Below, piece by piece: positions 10,146 through 17,255 of a stretch of DNA of 23,113 nt; position 1 is the stretch's first letter, and every line of letters begins with the position of its first letter. A program made the translations under genes and the position numbers. The DNA comes from Ruminococcaceae bacterium UBA794 (GTDB lineage: Bacteria > Bacillota > Clostridia > Oscillospirales > Ruminococcaceae). The notes beneath the pieces were generated by a model, which saw only the letters and a list, made by a program, of their open reading frames with translations, searched no databases and was not told the DNA's origin. The stretch is taken from the NCBI GenBank assembly GCA_002304735.1, contig DBIU01000036.1, positions 41,997 through 65,109 of the forward strand, in the 5' to 3' direction.

Positions 10146-13100
10146 TCATCTGTCGTCTTCGCCGTCAAAGCCGCCGTCCTCTTCGGACTCGCCGAAATCG
10201 TCGTCGTCGAGGTTGTCGTCGAAATCATCGTCAAAGTCGTCGTCGCCGAATTCTTCATCATCGTCGTCGTTAACCATTCCGAGGTCGCCGTCCTCGTCCG
10301 CGATTTCATAGCCCGCCGCGTTGAACGAAGCGTCGTCGGAGTGATATTCGCTCTCGAAGCCGTTCTTGAATGTTGCTCCGTCGTCCTCGTCGGGGTCTTC
10401 CGTGAGGTTGATTTCAGCGCCGTTTTCATCGAGTATTCTGATGTCAAGACCAAGGCCCTGAAGCTCGTTCACCATAACCTTGAACGATTCGGGAACTCCG
10501 GGCTTCGGAACAGGCTCGCCCTTAACGATAGCCTCGTAGGTTTTCTGACGTCCCATAAGGTCGTCGGACTTAACGGTCAGAATTTCCTGAAGCGTATATG
10601 CCGCGCCGTATGCTTCGAGCGCCCATACTTCCATCTCTCCGAAACGCTGTCCGCCGAACTGCGCTTTACCGCCGAGCGGCTGCTGTGTAACGAGCGAGTA
10701 AGGACCCGTCGAACGCGCGTGGATTTTATCGTCAACGAGGTGATGCAGCTTGAGGTAATACATATATCCAACGGTTACGGGACCGTCGAATTTTTCTCCC
10801 GTTCTGCCGTCGATAAGCTGAGTTTTGCAGTCGGAAGTCCACGAAAGCTTTGTGAAGTCAAGTCCCGCCGAGTTTTCGCCGAGAAGCTCGTCTTTCTTCG
10901 AGCGCGCGATATCGTAAAGCTCTCTGATATCCTGCTCGTGAGCGCCGTCGAATACGGGAGTTGCAATCTTCCAGCCGAGCGCTCTTGCGACATAACCGAG
11001 GTGAACCTCGAGTACCTGTCCGATATTCATACGAGAAGGTACGCCAAGCGGGTTAAGGACGATATCAAGCGGCGTTCCGTCGGGCAGGAACGGCATATCC
11101 TCCTGCTTCAGAATACGCGAAACAACGCCCTTGTTTCCGTGACGGCCCGCCATTTTATCGCCGACGGAAATCTTTCTCTTCTGCGCGATATAAACGCGAA
11201 CCTTTTCGTTAACTCCGGGTGAGAGGTCGTCGCAGTTTTCGCGGTTGAACACCTTTACGTCAACCACAATTCCGCTTTCGCCGTGCGCGACTCTAAGCGA
11301 GTTGTCGCGGACTTCTCTCGCCTTTTCGCCGAAAATCGCTCTGAGGAGCTTTTCCTCGGCGGTAAGCTCGGTTTCGCCCTTCGGAGAAACTTTTCCTACG
11401 AGAATATCTCCCGAATGAACCTCCGCGCCTATTCTTACGATACCTCTTTCGTCAAGGTCTTTCAGAACTTCGTCCGAAAGGTTCGGGATATCGCGCGTGA
11501 TTTCCTCCGGACCGAGCTTTGTTTCGCGGCACTCAAGCTCGTATTCTTCTATATGAATTGAAGTGTAAACGTCGTTGTAAACGAGTTTTTCGTTAATCAG
11601 AACCGCGTCCTCGTAGTTGTAGCCCTCCCACGTCATAAATCCGATGAGAGCGTTCTTTCCGAGCGCGATTTCGCCGTTCTTTGTCGCGGGACCGTCTGCG
11701 ATAACCTCGCCCGCCTTGATTACGTCGCCCTTGTTTACAATCGGGCGCTGATTTACGCAGTTGCCTTGGTTGGAGCGCTTGAACTTGATGAGGCGGTAGC
11801 AATGCTCGCGGTTTTCCTTATCGGTGATGACAATTCTGTCCGCGGAAACGTCCGTAACAGTGCCGTCCTCTTTCGCGCAAACAACGACTCCCGAGTCAAC
11901 CGCGGCCTTATATTCCATACCTGTGCCGACAATCGGGTTCTGCGTAACCATAAGCGGAACAGCCTGCCTCTGCATGTTCGCGCCCATCAGCGCACGGTTT
12001 GCGTCGTCGTTTTCGAGGAACGGAATCATCGCCGTTGCGACGGAAACGACCATCTTCGGCGAAACGTCCATAAAATCGACCTTTTCGCGCTCGATTTCAA
12101 GGATTGCGTCACGGCAGCGCGCGTTTACTCTCGGTCTTGCGAAGCAGCCGTTTTCGTCGAGCGGCTCGTTCGCCTGAGCGACAACGTAGTTATCCTCGAC
12201 GTCCGCGGTCATATAAACAACCTCGTCGAGAACGCGCCCCGTTTCCTTGTCAACCTTGCGGTAAGGCGCTTCGATAAAGCCGTATACGTTAATTCTCGCG
12301 AAAGTTGCGAGGTAGGAGATAAGTCCGATGTTAGGGCCTTCCGGCGTTTCAATCGGGCACATTCTTCCATAGTGAGAATAGTGAACGTCACGGACCTCAA
12401 ATCCCGCTCTGTCGCGCGAAAGTCCGCCCGGACCGAGCGAGGAAAGACGTCTTTTGTGAGTAAGCTCCGCAAGCGGGTTGTTCTGGTCCATAAACTGCGA
12501 CAGCGGAGAAGAACCGAAGAACTCCTTCATCGCCGCGATAACCTGTCTTGCGTTTATAAGCGAGGATGGGGAAACCTTCTCGGTGTCGTTCGCCTGAAGT
12601 CCCATTCTCTCGCGGATTGTGCGCTCCATTCTTGTGAAGCCTATTCTGAACTGGTTCTGGAGAAGCTCGCCTACGCAGCGTATTCTTCTGTTTCCGAGGT
12701 GGTCTATATCGTCGATATCGCCGACGCCCTCGTTAAGGTTGATAAAGTAGCTTACGGAAGCGAAAATATCTTCAAGCGTGATGTGCTTGGGGATAAGCTC
12801 CTCAATCCTCGCGGAAATAAGCTCCTTGAGCTTTTCCTCGTCGCCGTCAGCCTCCTCGAGTATCTCGGAAAGAACGATAAACGAAACCTGCTCGTTTACG
12901 CCGAGAGCCTCGGTGTCGAGGTCGCCGGTGTACTGCTTGATATCGACCATTCCGTTGCCGACAATCTTTATCGTGCCTTCGCCCTCGGGCTTGTACACGT
13001 CAACCGACATAACGCCCGCGTTCTGAATTTCGAGAGCCTTTTCCTGCGTGATTATATCGCCCTCAACCGCGAGAAGCTCGCCTGTAAACGGCGAGGAAAT

Positions 13101-13988
13101 GTTCTCGGCAGCCTTTTTGCCGTAAATTCTCGAAGCAATTCCGAGCTTTTTATTGTACTTATAGCGTCCAAAACGCGACAAATCGTATCTTTTCGCGTCA
13201 AAAAAGAGGTTGTCGAGCGTCGTTCTCGCGGACTCAACGGTCGCGGGTTCGCCCGGACGAAGCTTTCTGTAAACCTCAAGCAGCGCTTCTTCCTCGTTCT
13301 TGGTGTTATCCTTGCCGTTTTCGATTGCAACGGTAATTCTCGGGTCGTTTCCGAACTTATCGGTGAGGTCCTTGTCGCTCGAAATGCCTATCGCTCTCAA
13401 AAATGTAGTGCAGGGGAACTTTCTGTTCTTGTCGATGCGAACATAGAACACATCGTTGGAGTCCATTTCAAGCTCCAGCCACGCGCCTCTGTTCGGGATA
13501 ACGGTTGCCTTAAACAGCTTCTTTCCCGTCTTATCGTAGTCGAATCCGTAGTAAACGCCGGGAGAACGCACAAGCTGCGATACGACGACGCGCTCCGAAC
13601 CGTTGATTACAAAGGTTCCGCTGTCCGTCATAAGCGGCAGGTCGCCCATATAAATCTCGTTGTCCATAAGCTCGCCGGTTTCCTTGTTCAGAAGCCTCGC
13701 CGTAACTCTCAGCGGAGCCGCGTAAGTAGCGTCGCGCTCCTTGCACTCCTCAATGGAGTACTTTGTGTTCTCGTCAAGACGGTAGTCCACAAACGAAAGC
13801 TCGAACTTTCCGTTTGAGTCCACAATCGGAGAAACGTCCTTAAAGACTTCCTTAATGCCGTCGGATAAGAACCACTCGTACGAGTCTTTCTGAATACCGA
13901 TAAGATTCGGCATATCAATGACTTCCGTAATCTTTGAAAAACTCTGTCTTGTGGTTTTTCCCAACTTGAGGGGCTTTGTGTTCACCAT
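10146..13988 (-). CDS. rpoB: DNA-directed RNA polymerase subunit beta, with long acidic C-terminal tail
   Basis: The 1280-residue product is collinear with bacterial RpoB. The rifampicin region reads SQFMDQNNPLAELTHKRR; Gln498, Asp501, His511 and Ser516 match E. coli Q513, D516, H526 and S531, so no classical resistance change is present. CPIETPEGPNIGLI, GDKMAGRHGNKG and GVPSRMNIGQVLE are intact. The conserved core ends near residue 1196 (GLDIRILDENG is close to its end). The last 84 residues contain 41 Asp/Glu and only one Lys and one Arg, with phenylalanines spaced through Asp runs. The start follows AGGAGG, with a rather long 10-nt spacer. A consensus promoter lies at 14117-14145. rplJ-rplL, which often precede rpoB, are absent: an ABC transporter is divergent instead. 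Confidence 0.98.
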   Translation of the reverse strand: MVNTKPLKLGKTTRQSFSKITEVIDMPNLIGIQKDSYEWFLSDGIKEVFKDVSPIVDSNGKFELSFVDYRLDENTKYSIEECKERDATYAAPLRVTARLLNKETGELMDNEIYMGDLPLMTDSGTFVINGSERVVVSQLVRSPGVYYGFDYDKTGKKLFKATVIPNRGAWLELEMDSNDVFYVRIDKNRKFPCTTFLRAIGISSDKDLTDKFGNDPRITVAIENGKDNTKNEEEALLEVYRKLRPGEPATVESARTTLDNLFFDAKRYDLSRFGRYKYNKKLGIASRIYGKKAAENISSPFTGELLAVEGDIITQEKALEIQNAGVMSVDVYKPEGEGTIKIVGNGMVDIKQYTGDLDTEALGVNEQVSFIVLSEILEEADGDEEKLKELISARIEELIPKHITLEDIFASVSYFINLNEGVGDIDDIDHLGNRRIRCVGELLQNQFRIGFTRMERTIRERMGLQANDTEKVSPSSLINARQVIAAMKEFFGSSPLSQFMDQNNPLAELTHKRRLSSLGPGGLSRDRAGFEVRDVHYSHYGRMCPIETPEGPNIGLISYLATFARINVYGFIEAPYRKVDKETGRVLDEVVYMTADVEDNYVVAQANEPLDENGCFARPRVNARCRDAILEIEREKVDFMDVSPKMVVSVATAMIPFLENDDANRALMGANMQRQAVPLMVTQNPIVGTGMEYKAAVDSGVVVCAKEDGTVTDVSADRIVITDKENREHCYRLIKFKRSNQGNCVNQRPIVNKGDVIKAGEVIADGPATKNGEIALGKNALIGFMTWEGYNYEDAVLINEKLVYNDVYTSIHIEEYELECRETKLGPEEITRDIPNLSDEVLKDLDERGIVRIGAEVHSGDILVGKVSPKGETELTAEEKLLRAIFGEKAREVRDNSLRVAHGESGIVVDVKVFNRENCDDLSPGVNEKVRVYIAQKRKISVGDKMAGRHGNKGVVSRILKQEDMPFLPDGTPLDIVLNPLGVPSRMNIGQVLEVHLGYVARALGWKIATPVFDGAHEQDIRELYDIARSKKDELLGENSAGLDFTKLSWTSDCKTQLIDGRTGEKFDGPVTVGYMYYLKLHHLVDDKIHARSTGPYSLVTQQPLGGKAQFGGQRFGEMEVWALEAYGAAYTLQEILTVKSDDLMGRQKTYEAIVKGEPVPKPGVPESFKVMVNELQGLGLDIRILDENGAEINLTEDPDEDDGATFKNGFESEYHSDDASFNAAGYEIADEDGDLGMVNDDDDEEFGDDDFDDDFDDNLDDDDFGESEEDGGFDGEDDR

Positions 13989-14110
13989 CGGCTTTTTTCC
14001 TCCTGCTTTTGCTCCTCGGTATTGTGAAAAACGGCTCGGGATTTAATTTAATGCGCTTTTCCCTTTGTCCTGTTTTCGACAATCCGAGATAATTCTCCAT
14101 TATGATACAT
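13989..14110 (-). promoter_or_regulatory. rpoB 5' untranslated leader
   Basis: The predicted transcript starts near 14110, giving a leader of about 120 nt. A possible stem pairs 14081-14088 with 14035-14043 (8 bp with one bulge, about 37-nt loop). No known leader motif is recognised. Together with the two promoters, this describes the 306-bp gene-free stretch 13989-14294; bases 14146-14226 show nothing further. Confidence 0.45.
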
Positions 14111-14116
14111 TTTAAT

Positions 14117-14145
14117 ATTTTACCACATTAATGATTATTTGTCAA
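14117..14145 (-). promoter_or_regulatory. rpoBC promoter, sigma-A type
   Basis: On the minus strand TTGACA (14140-14145, perfect -35) and TAAAAT (14117-14122, one mismatch from TATAAT) are separated by exactly 17 bp. It points into rpoB, about 130 bp upstream of the start codon. Confidence 0.88.
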
Positions 14146-14226
14146 GCGGTTTTTGAAAATTTATCCGAAATTCTTTCCGCGGGCGACAAGATGCGCCGTT
14201 ATGCGATGAACTGCGCACTTTTGCCC

Positions 14227-14255
14227 TTGACAACCGAATTTTAATGTGATATAAT
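14227..14255 (+). promoter_or_regulatory. Promoter of the ABC transporter pair, perfect consensus
   Basis: TTGACA (14227-14232) and TATAAT (14250-14255) are both perfect, with a 17-bp spacer and a TGA extension just before the -10. It lies 39 bp upstream of the ATPase gene and diverges from the rpoB promoter, with 81 bp between the two -35 boxes. Such strength suggests high basal expression unless a repressor acts; no operator was identified. Confidence 0.9.
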
Positions 14256-14294
14256 ATATATTGTTCAAAATAAATAAAGAAAGGACGCAGAACA

Positions 14295-15197
14295 ATGGCA
14301 ATTTCCGTAAACAATATTGTCAAAAAATACGGCGAATATACGGCTGTGGACGGACTTTCGTTCGAGCTGAAGGAGCCGGGCGTGTTCGCGCTTCTCGGAA
14401 CTAACGGCGCGGGAAAAACGACGTCGATACGCATAATTCTCGGTATGCTTGCCGCCGATAAGGGCGAAGTCCTCTGGGACGGGAAGCCTTTTCTCGCCTG
14501 CGACAAACCGATAGGCTATCTCGCGGAGGAGCGCGGTCTTTATCCGAAATTCAAGGTGATGGACCAGCTTATGTACTTTATGACGCTTAAGGGAATGGCT
14601 CCCGACGCGGCGAAAAAGGCGATTGACTACTGGTTTGAGCGGCTTGAGGTTACGGAACACCGCAACAAGAGAGCCGAGCAGCTTTCAAAGGGCAATCAGC
14701 AGAAAATCCAGCTTATCGCGGCGCTTGCGCCTAATCCCGAGCTGATAATCCTCGACGAGCCGCTTTCGGGACTCGACCCCGTAAACGCGGAGCTTTTCAA
14801 GAGCGTTATCCGCGAGGAAATCAAAAATAACAAATACATTATAATGTCGTCGCATCAGATGTCCACAATCGAGGAGTTTTGCCGCGATATCGTTATTCTT
14901 AACAAGGGCGAAACCGTGCTTCAGGGCAATCTCAACGAGATTAAGAAGGGCTACGGAAGGGTTAAACTCACGGTAAAGGCGGAGGGTGATATCACGATGA
15001 TGGCGCAGCAGTGCGGGCTTGCGATAACCGAGGAAACGCCGAACGGCTGTTCTTTCAACGTTCAGAGCGAGGAACAGGCTCACAAGCTGCTGAATATGAT
15101 TATCACAAGCGATATTCCGCTGATAAAATACGAGCTGCGCGAGCCGAATTTGAACGAAATCTTCATAGAAAAGGCGGGTGCGAAGAATGAGGACTAA
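14295..15197 (+). CDS. ABC transporter ATP-binding protein (NatA-like exporter ATPase)
   Basis: The 300-residue protein has a full ABC ATPase domain at about residues 1-220: Walker A GTNGAGKTT (Lys41), signature LSKGNQQK (130-137), Walker B LIILDEP (Asp154, Glu155), D-loop SGLD and H-loop His187. The Q-loop region reads YLAEERGLYP, the form usual in NatA/YhaQ-like ATPases. The last 80 residues form a small alpha/beta domain like DUF4162, ending NEIFIEKAG. It should energise export by the permease encoded next. Candidate substrates are Na+, drugs or peptides, and none can be chosen from sequence. AAAGGA at 14280-14285 precedes the ATG by 9 bp. The gene overlaps the permease gene. Confidence 0.92.
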   Translation: MAISVNNIVKKYGEYTAVDGLSFELKEPGVFALLGTNGAGKTTSIRIILGMLAADKGEVLWDGKPFLACDKPIGYLAEERGLYPKFKVMDQLMYFMTLKGMAPDAAKKAIDYWFERLEVTEHRNKRAEQLSKGNQQKIQLIAALAPNPELIILDEPLSGLDPVNAELFKSVIREEIKNNKYIIMSSHQMSTIEEFCRDIVILNKGETVLQGNLNEIKKGYGRVKLTVKAEGDITMMAQQCGLAITEETPNGCSFNVQSEEQAHKLLNMIITSDIPLIKYELREPNLNEIFIEKAGAKNED

Positions 15198-16611
15198 GGG
15201 CTGGCAGAAGGTTTTTGCGTTTACTTTCAAGGAGTATGTAAAAACAAAATCTTTTATAATAAGTACAATTATCACGAATATTATCGTTGCGGTGTTGATT
15301 GCGCTTGTGAATATCCTTCCCGTTGCGCTTGCCAAAGACGATGAAAACGGCGGTTCTTCCGAACCGATGGAGGATGTGTTCGGCTACGAGAGAATTTATA
15401 TTGCGGACGAAACGGGAATTATAACCGACGCGAATATCGCGGAGCTTGTCGCGCAGGGACTTAAGGCTGAGCGCACGGAAAAGACCGCCGACGATATTAT
15501 CGCGCAGGTTGCAAAGACCGAGAACGCGCAGGCGGCGGTTGTGTTCACTGCCGAAAAGGCGGAGGACGGAACGGTTTCGAGGTATACGGAAAAGACTTTC
15601 TATTCTCCGAACGGAAAAGAGCAGGCTTCAACGCTTTCTTCGATGATGTCGGAGTTTTTGAGAGAATGTAACGTAAAGCGCCTTGGAATTGACCCTAAGG
15701 CTTTTGCGGAAGCGAACGTTTCAATCGAAACAAAGACAATCGAAGCGGGGCAGGAGGAGCTTAACATATTCTCGAGCATAATTCACTATGTTCTTCCGAT
15801 TGCGCTTTCGATGGTGCTGTTCTTGCTGATTTTCGCTTATGGCAACACGATTGCGCAGTCTATCGCGATTGAAAAGACAAGCCGCGTTATGGAGCTGCTT
15901 CTGACGAGCGTAAGACCGCTTGCCGTTGTAATAGGAAAGGTTCTGGCGATGGGCATTGTAAGCTTTGGTCAGCTCTTGCTTATCGTTATCGTCGGCGCTG
16001 TCAGCATGGCGGCTTCCGCGCCTTTCGGAGTAATGGGGCAGATTTCGCCGATTCTTTCAAATCCGGAGCTGCTTGCCGGAGGAGCGGCAAACGCGGCTTC
16101 AGCGGGAATTAATCTGGACCAGTTCGGGCTTGCGCAGGCGATTAACTCGATTGCCGAGAAATTCACTGCCGTAAACATTATCCTCATTGTTCTTGTGTTC
16201 CTTGTCGGATTTTTGTTCTATGCGCTTCTTGCGGCGCTTGTGGGCGCTTCCGTTTCGAGAATGGAGGATTTGCAGGCGGCGATGCAGCCTTATTCGCTTA
16301 TCGGCGTTGTGGGATTTTTCCTTGCGTATTATCCGATTATATTCAACGTTTCGGCTCTTGAGTCGGGAAGCGCGGAGATAAACAGCGTTCAGATGTTCTC
16401 GTACTACTTCCCCGTAAGCAGCCCGTTTTCAATACCCGGCGCGATTATTCTCGGGCAGCTCGACACGGCGCAGTCGGCGATTGCGGTCGGTATTCTCGCG
16501 GTGTTCACGGTGCTTGTAGCGATGCTTGTAAGCAGGGTTTACGAGGCGATTGTGCTTCACAGCGGAAGCAGGCTGAAAATCGGCGATATTCTTAAACTGG
16601 CGAAAAAATAA
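15187..16611 (+). CDS. ABC-2 type transporter permease (NatB-like)
   Basis: The 474-residue membrane protein has one N-terminal helix (about 22-48), a large extracytoplasmic domain (about 49-205) and a C-terminal bundle of about five helices starting near IIHYVLPIALSMVLFLLIF. IEKTSRVMELLLTSVRP in the first cytoplasmic loop is the conserved coupling segment of NatB/YhaP-like permeases. It is the membrane partner of the ATPase just upstream. The ATG at 15187 overlaps that gene by 11 bp; a GTG at 15178 is an alternative that adds three residues, and neither has a well-spaced ribosome binding site, as expected for coupled translation. A strong terminator follows. The exported substrate is unknown. 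Confidence 0.88.
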   Translation: MRTKGWQKVFAFTFKEYVKTKSFIISTIITNIIVAVLIALVNILPVALAKDDENGGSSEPMEDVFGYERIYIADETGIITDANIAELVAQGLKAERTEKTADDIIAQVAKTENAQAAVVFTAEKAEDGTVSRYTEKTFYSPNGKEQASTLSSMMSEFLRECNVKRLGIDPKAFAEANVSIETKTIEAGQEELNIFSSIIHYVLPIALSMVLFLLIFAYGNTIAQSIAIEKTSRVMELLLTSVRPLAVVIGKVLAMGIVSFGQLLLIVIVGAVSMAASAPFGVMGQISPILSNPELLAGGAANAASAGINLDQFGLAQAINSIAEKFTAVNIILIVLVFLVGFLFYALLAALVGASVSRMEDLQAAMQPYSLIGVVGFFLAYYPIIFNVSALESGSAEINSVQMFSYYFPVSSPFSIPGAIILGQLDTAQSAIAVGILAVFTVLVAMLVSRVYEAIVLHSGSRLKIGDILKLAKK

Positions 16612-16615
16612 TACT

Positions 16616-16641
16616 AATCGCCCCTTCGGGGGCGATTTTTT
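16616..16641 (+). terminator. Rho-independent terminator with UUCG tetraloop
   Basis: AATCGCCCC (16616-16624) pairs perfectly with GGGGCGATT (16629-16637) across a TTCG tetraloop, and a run of six T (16636-16641) follows. It ends the ABC transporter operon. Confidence 0.95.
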
Positions 16642-16671
16642 GACAGAATAAAATAAATTTGAAAAAACCTC

Positions 16672-16700
16672 TTTACAAATGAAAAAAAGTATGTTATAAT
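16672..16700 (+). promoter_or_regulatory. rpsO promoter, sigma-A type with extended -10
   Basis: TTTACA (16672-16677) and TATAAT (16695-16700) are 17 bp apart, with TGT just before the -10. The predicted start is near 16707, leaving a leader of about 124 nt before rpsO. Confidence 0.88.
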
Positions 16701-16706
16701 CTATAT

Positions 16707-16830
16707 TGTGTGTACGCGATAACGCGTTGCCGAGCTATCCCCGTTCACGGACTGCGGATTTCGCTCTTTATGAGAAACACCGTATCCCTTTGCTGTGAGC
16801 GCGGGAAATATTATCAAAGAGGTGTAAAAA
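16707..16830 (+). promoter_or_regulatory. rpsO leader, candidate S15 autoregulatory RNA
   Basis: The 124-nt leader has a 5-bp hairpin ACGCG-ATAA-CGCGT (16714-16727). A possible long-range helix lies between the CCCGTTCAC segment near 16740-16748 and the GTGAGCGCGGG segment near 16795-16805, with a CG bulge and a G-U pair. It would enclose further short stems just before the ribosome binding site (AAAGAGGTG, 16816-16824). S15 autoregulates through leader RNA in several bacteria. I could not match this leader to a specific known class, so the regulatory role is inferred. Confidence 0.4.
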
Positions 16831-17097
16831 ATGCTTAGAAAAGAAGAAAAGACTGCGGTTATCGAAGCGAACCGCCTGCACGACCACGACACGGGTTCTC
16901 CCGAGGTTCAGATTGCAATTCTCACAAAGAGAATTAACGAGCTGACCGACCACATCAAGGTTCACAAGAAGGACCACCACTCCACTCGCGGACTTCTCAA
17001 GATGGTAGGTCACAGAAGAAACCTGCTCAACTATCTTCAGAAGAAGGATATCGAGCGTTATCGTGCAATTGTTGCTAAGCTCGGACTGAGAAAGTAA
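16831..17097 (+). CDS. rpsO: 30S ribosomal protein S15
   Basis: The 88-residue product matches S15 along its full length, including TGSPEVQIAILTKRINELT (22-40), HKKDHHSTRGLL (45-56) and GHRRNLLNYL (60-69). These contact the 16S rRNA central domain during early 30S assembly. The length is normal for the family. The ribosome binding site AAAGAGGTG sits 6 bp before the ATG. The gene has its own promoter and terminator, and pnp lies downstream on the same strand, the widely conserved rpsO-pnp pairing. Confidence 0.98.
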   Translation: MLRKEEKTAVIEANRLHDHDTGSPEVQIAILTKRINELTDHIKVHKKDHHSTRGLLKMVGHRRNLLNYLQKKDIERYRAIVAKLGLRK

Positions 17098-17100
17098 GCA

Positions 17101-17153
17101 AAAAGCAAACAGTTGACGGCTCGCAGTCGGCGCGCCGTCAACTTCTGCTTTTA
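17101..17153 (+). terminator. rpsO terminator
   Basis: A 10-bp stem, AGTTGACGGC (17111-17120) with GCCGTCAACT (17134-17143), has a 13-nt loop. It can be extended across a small internal loop by AAAAGCA (17101-17107) pairing with TGCTTTT (17146-17152). The final T run is modest, so partial read-through into pnp is plausible. Confidence 0.8.
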
Positions 17154-17160
17154 TTCGGGT

Positions 17161-17217
17161 GTGTCGGGCAATAAATTGAGCCTGCGGGGCTTCGTCGGCT
17201 GAATTTATTGCAGACGC
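17161..17217 (+). promoter_or_regulatory. Long hairpin in the rpsO-pnp gap, candidate pnp leader structure
   Basis: GCAATAAATT (17168-17177) pairs perfectly with AATTTATTGC (17202-17211). After one G-G mismatch the stem continues for 4 bp (17179-17182 with 17197-17200). Outside it, GTGTC (17161-17165) can pair with GACGC (17213-17217). No T run follows, so it is not a terminator. It lies 39 bp before the pnp start, where E. coli has an RNase III-cleaved stem used in PNPase autoregulation. No convincing separate promoter for pnp was seen. Confidence 0.6.
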
Positions 17218-17255
17218 CGCGCCCGAAAAGAATGATTGTGAAAGGAAAAAGGGCT

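Noticed and set aside
10170..10280. GTC/GTCG-rich tract resembling a tandem repeat or CRISPR-like element
   Set aside because: It is the coding sequence of the Asp-rich RpoB tail; there are no fixed-length repeats or spacers.
11766..13817. Long open frame on the plus strand opposite rpoB (683 codons)
   Set aside because: Same reason: a shadow of rpoB with low-complexity, unfamiliar translation.
13915..14100. Possible 61-codon leader peptide upstream of and overlapping rpoB on the minus strand
   Set aside because: The ATG follows the predicted transcript start closely with no ribosome binding site, and the frame runs into rpoB out of phase. A regulatory uORF cannot be excluded but is not supported.
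16640..16645. TTGACA directly after the ABC operon terminator
   Set aside because: No -10-like hexamer lies 16-18 bp downstream; the nearby TTTACA/TATAAT pair is the better rpsO promoter.
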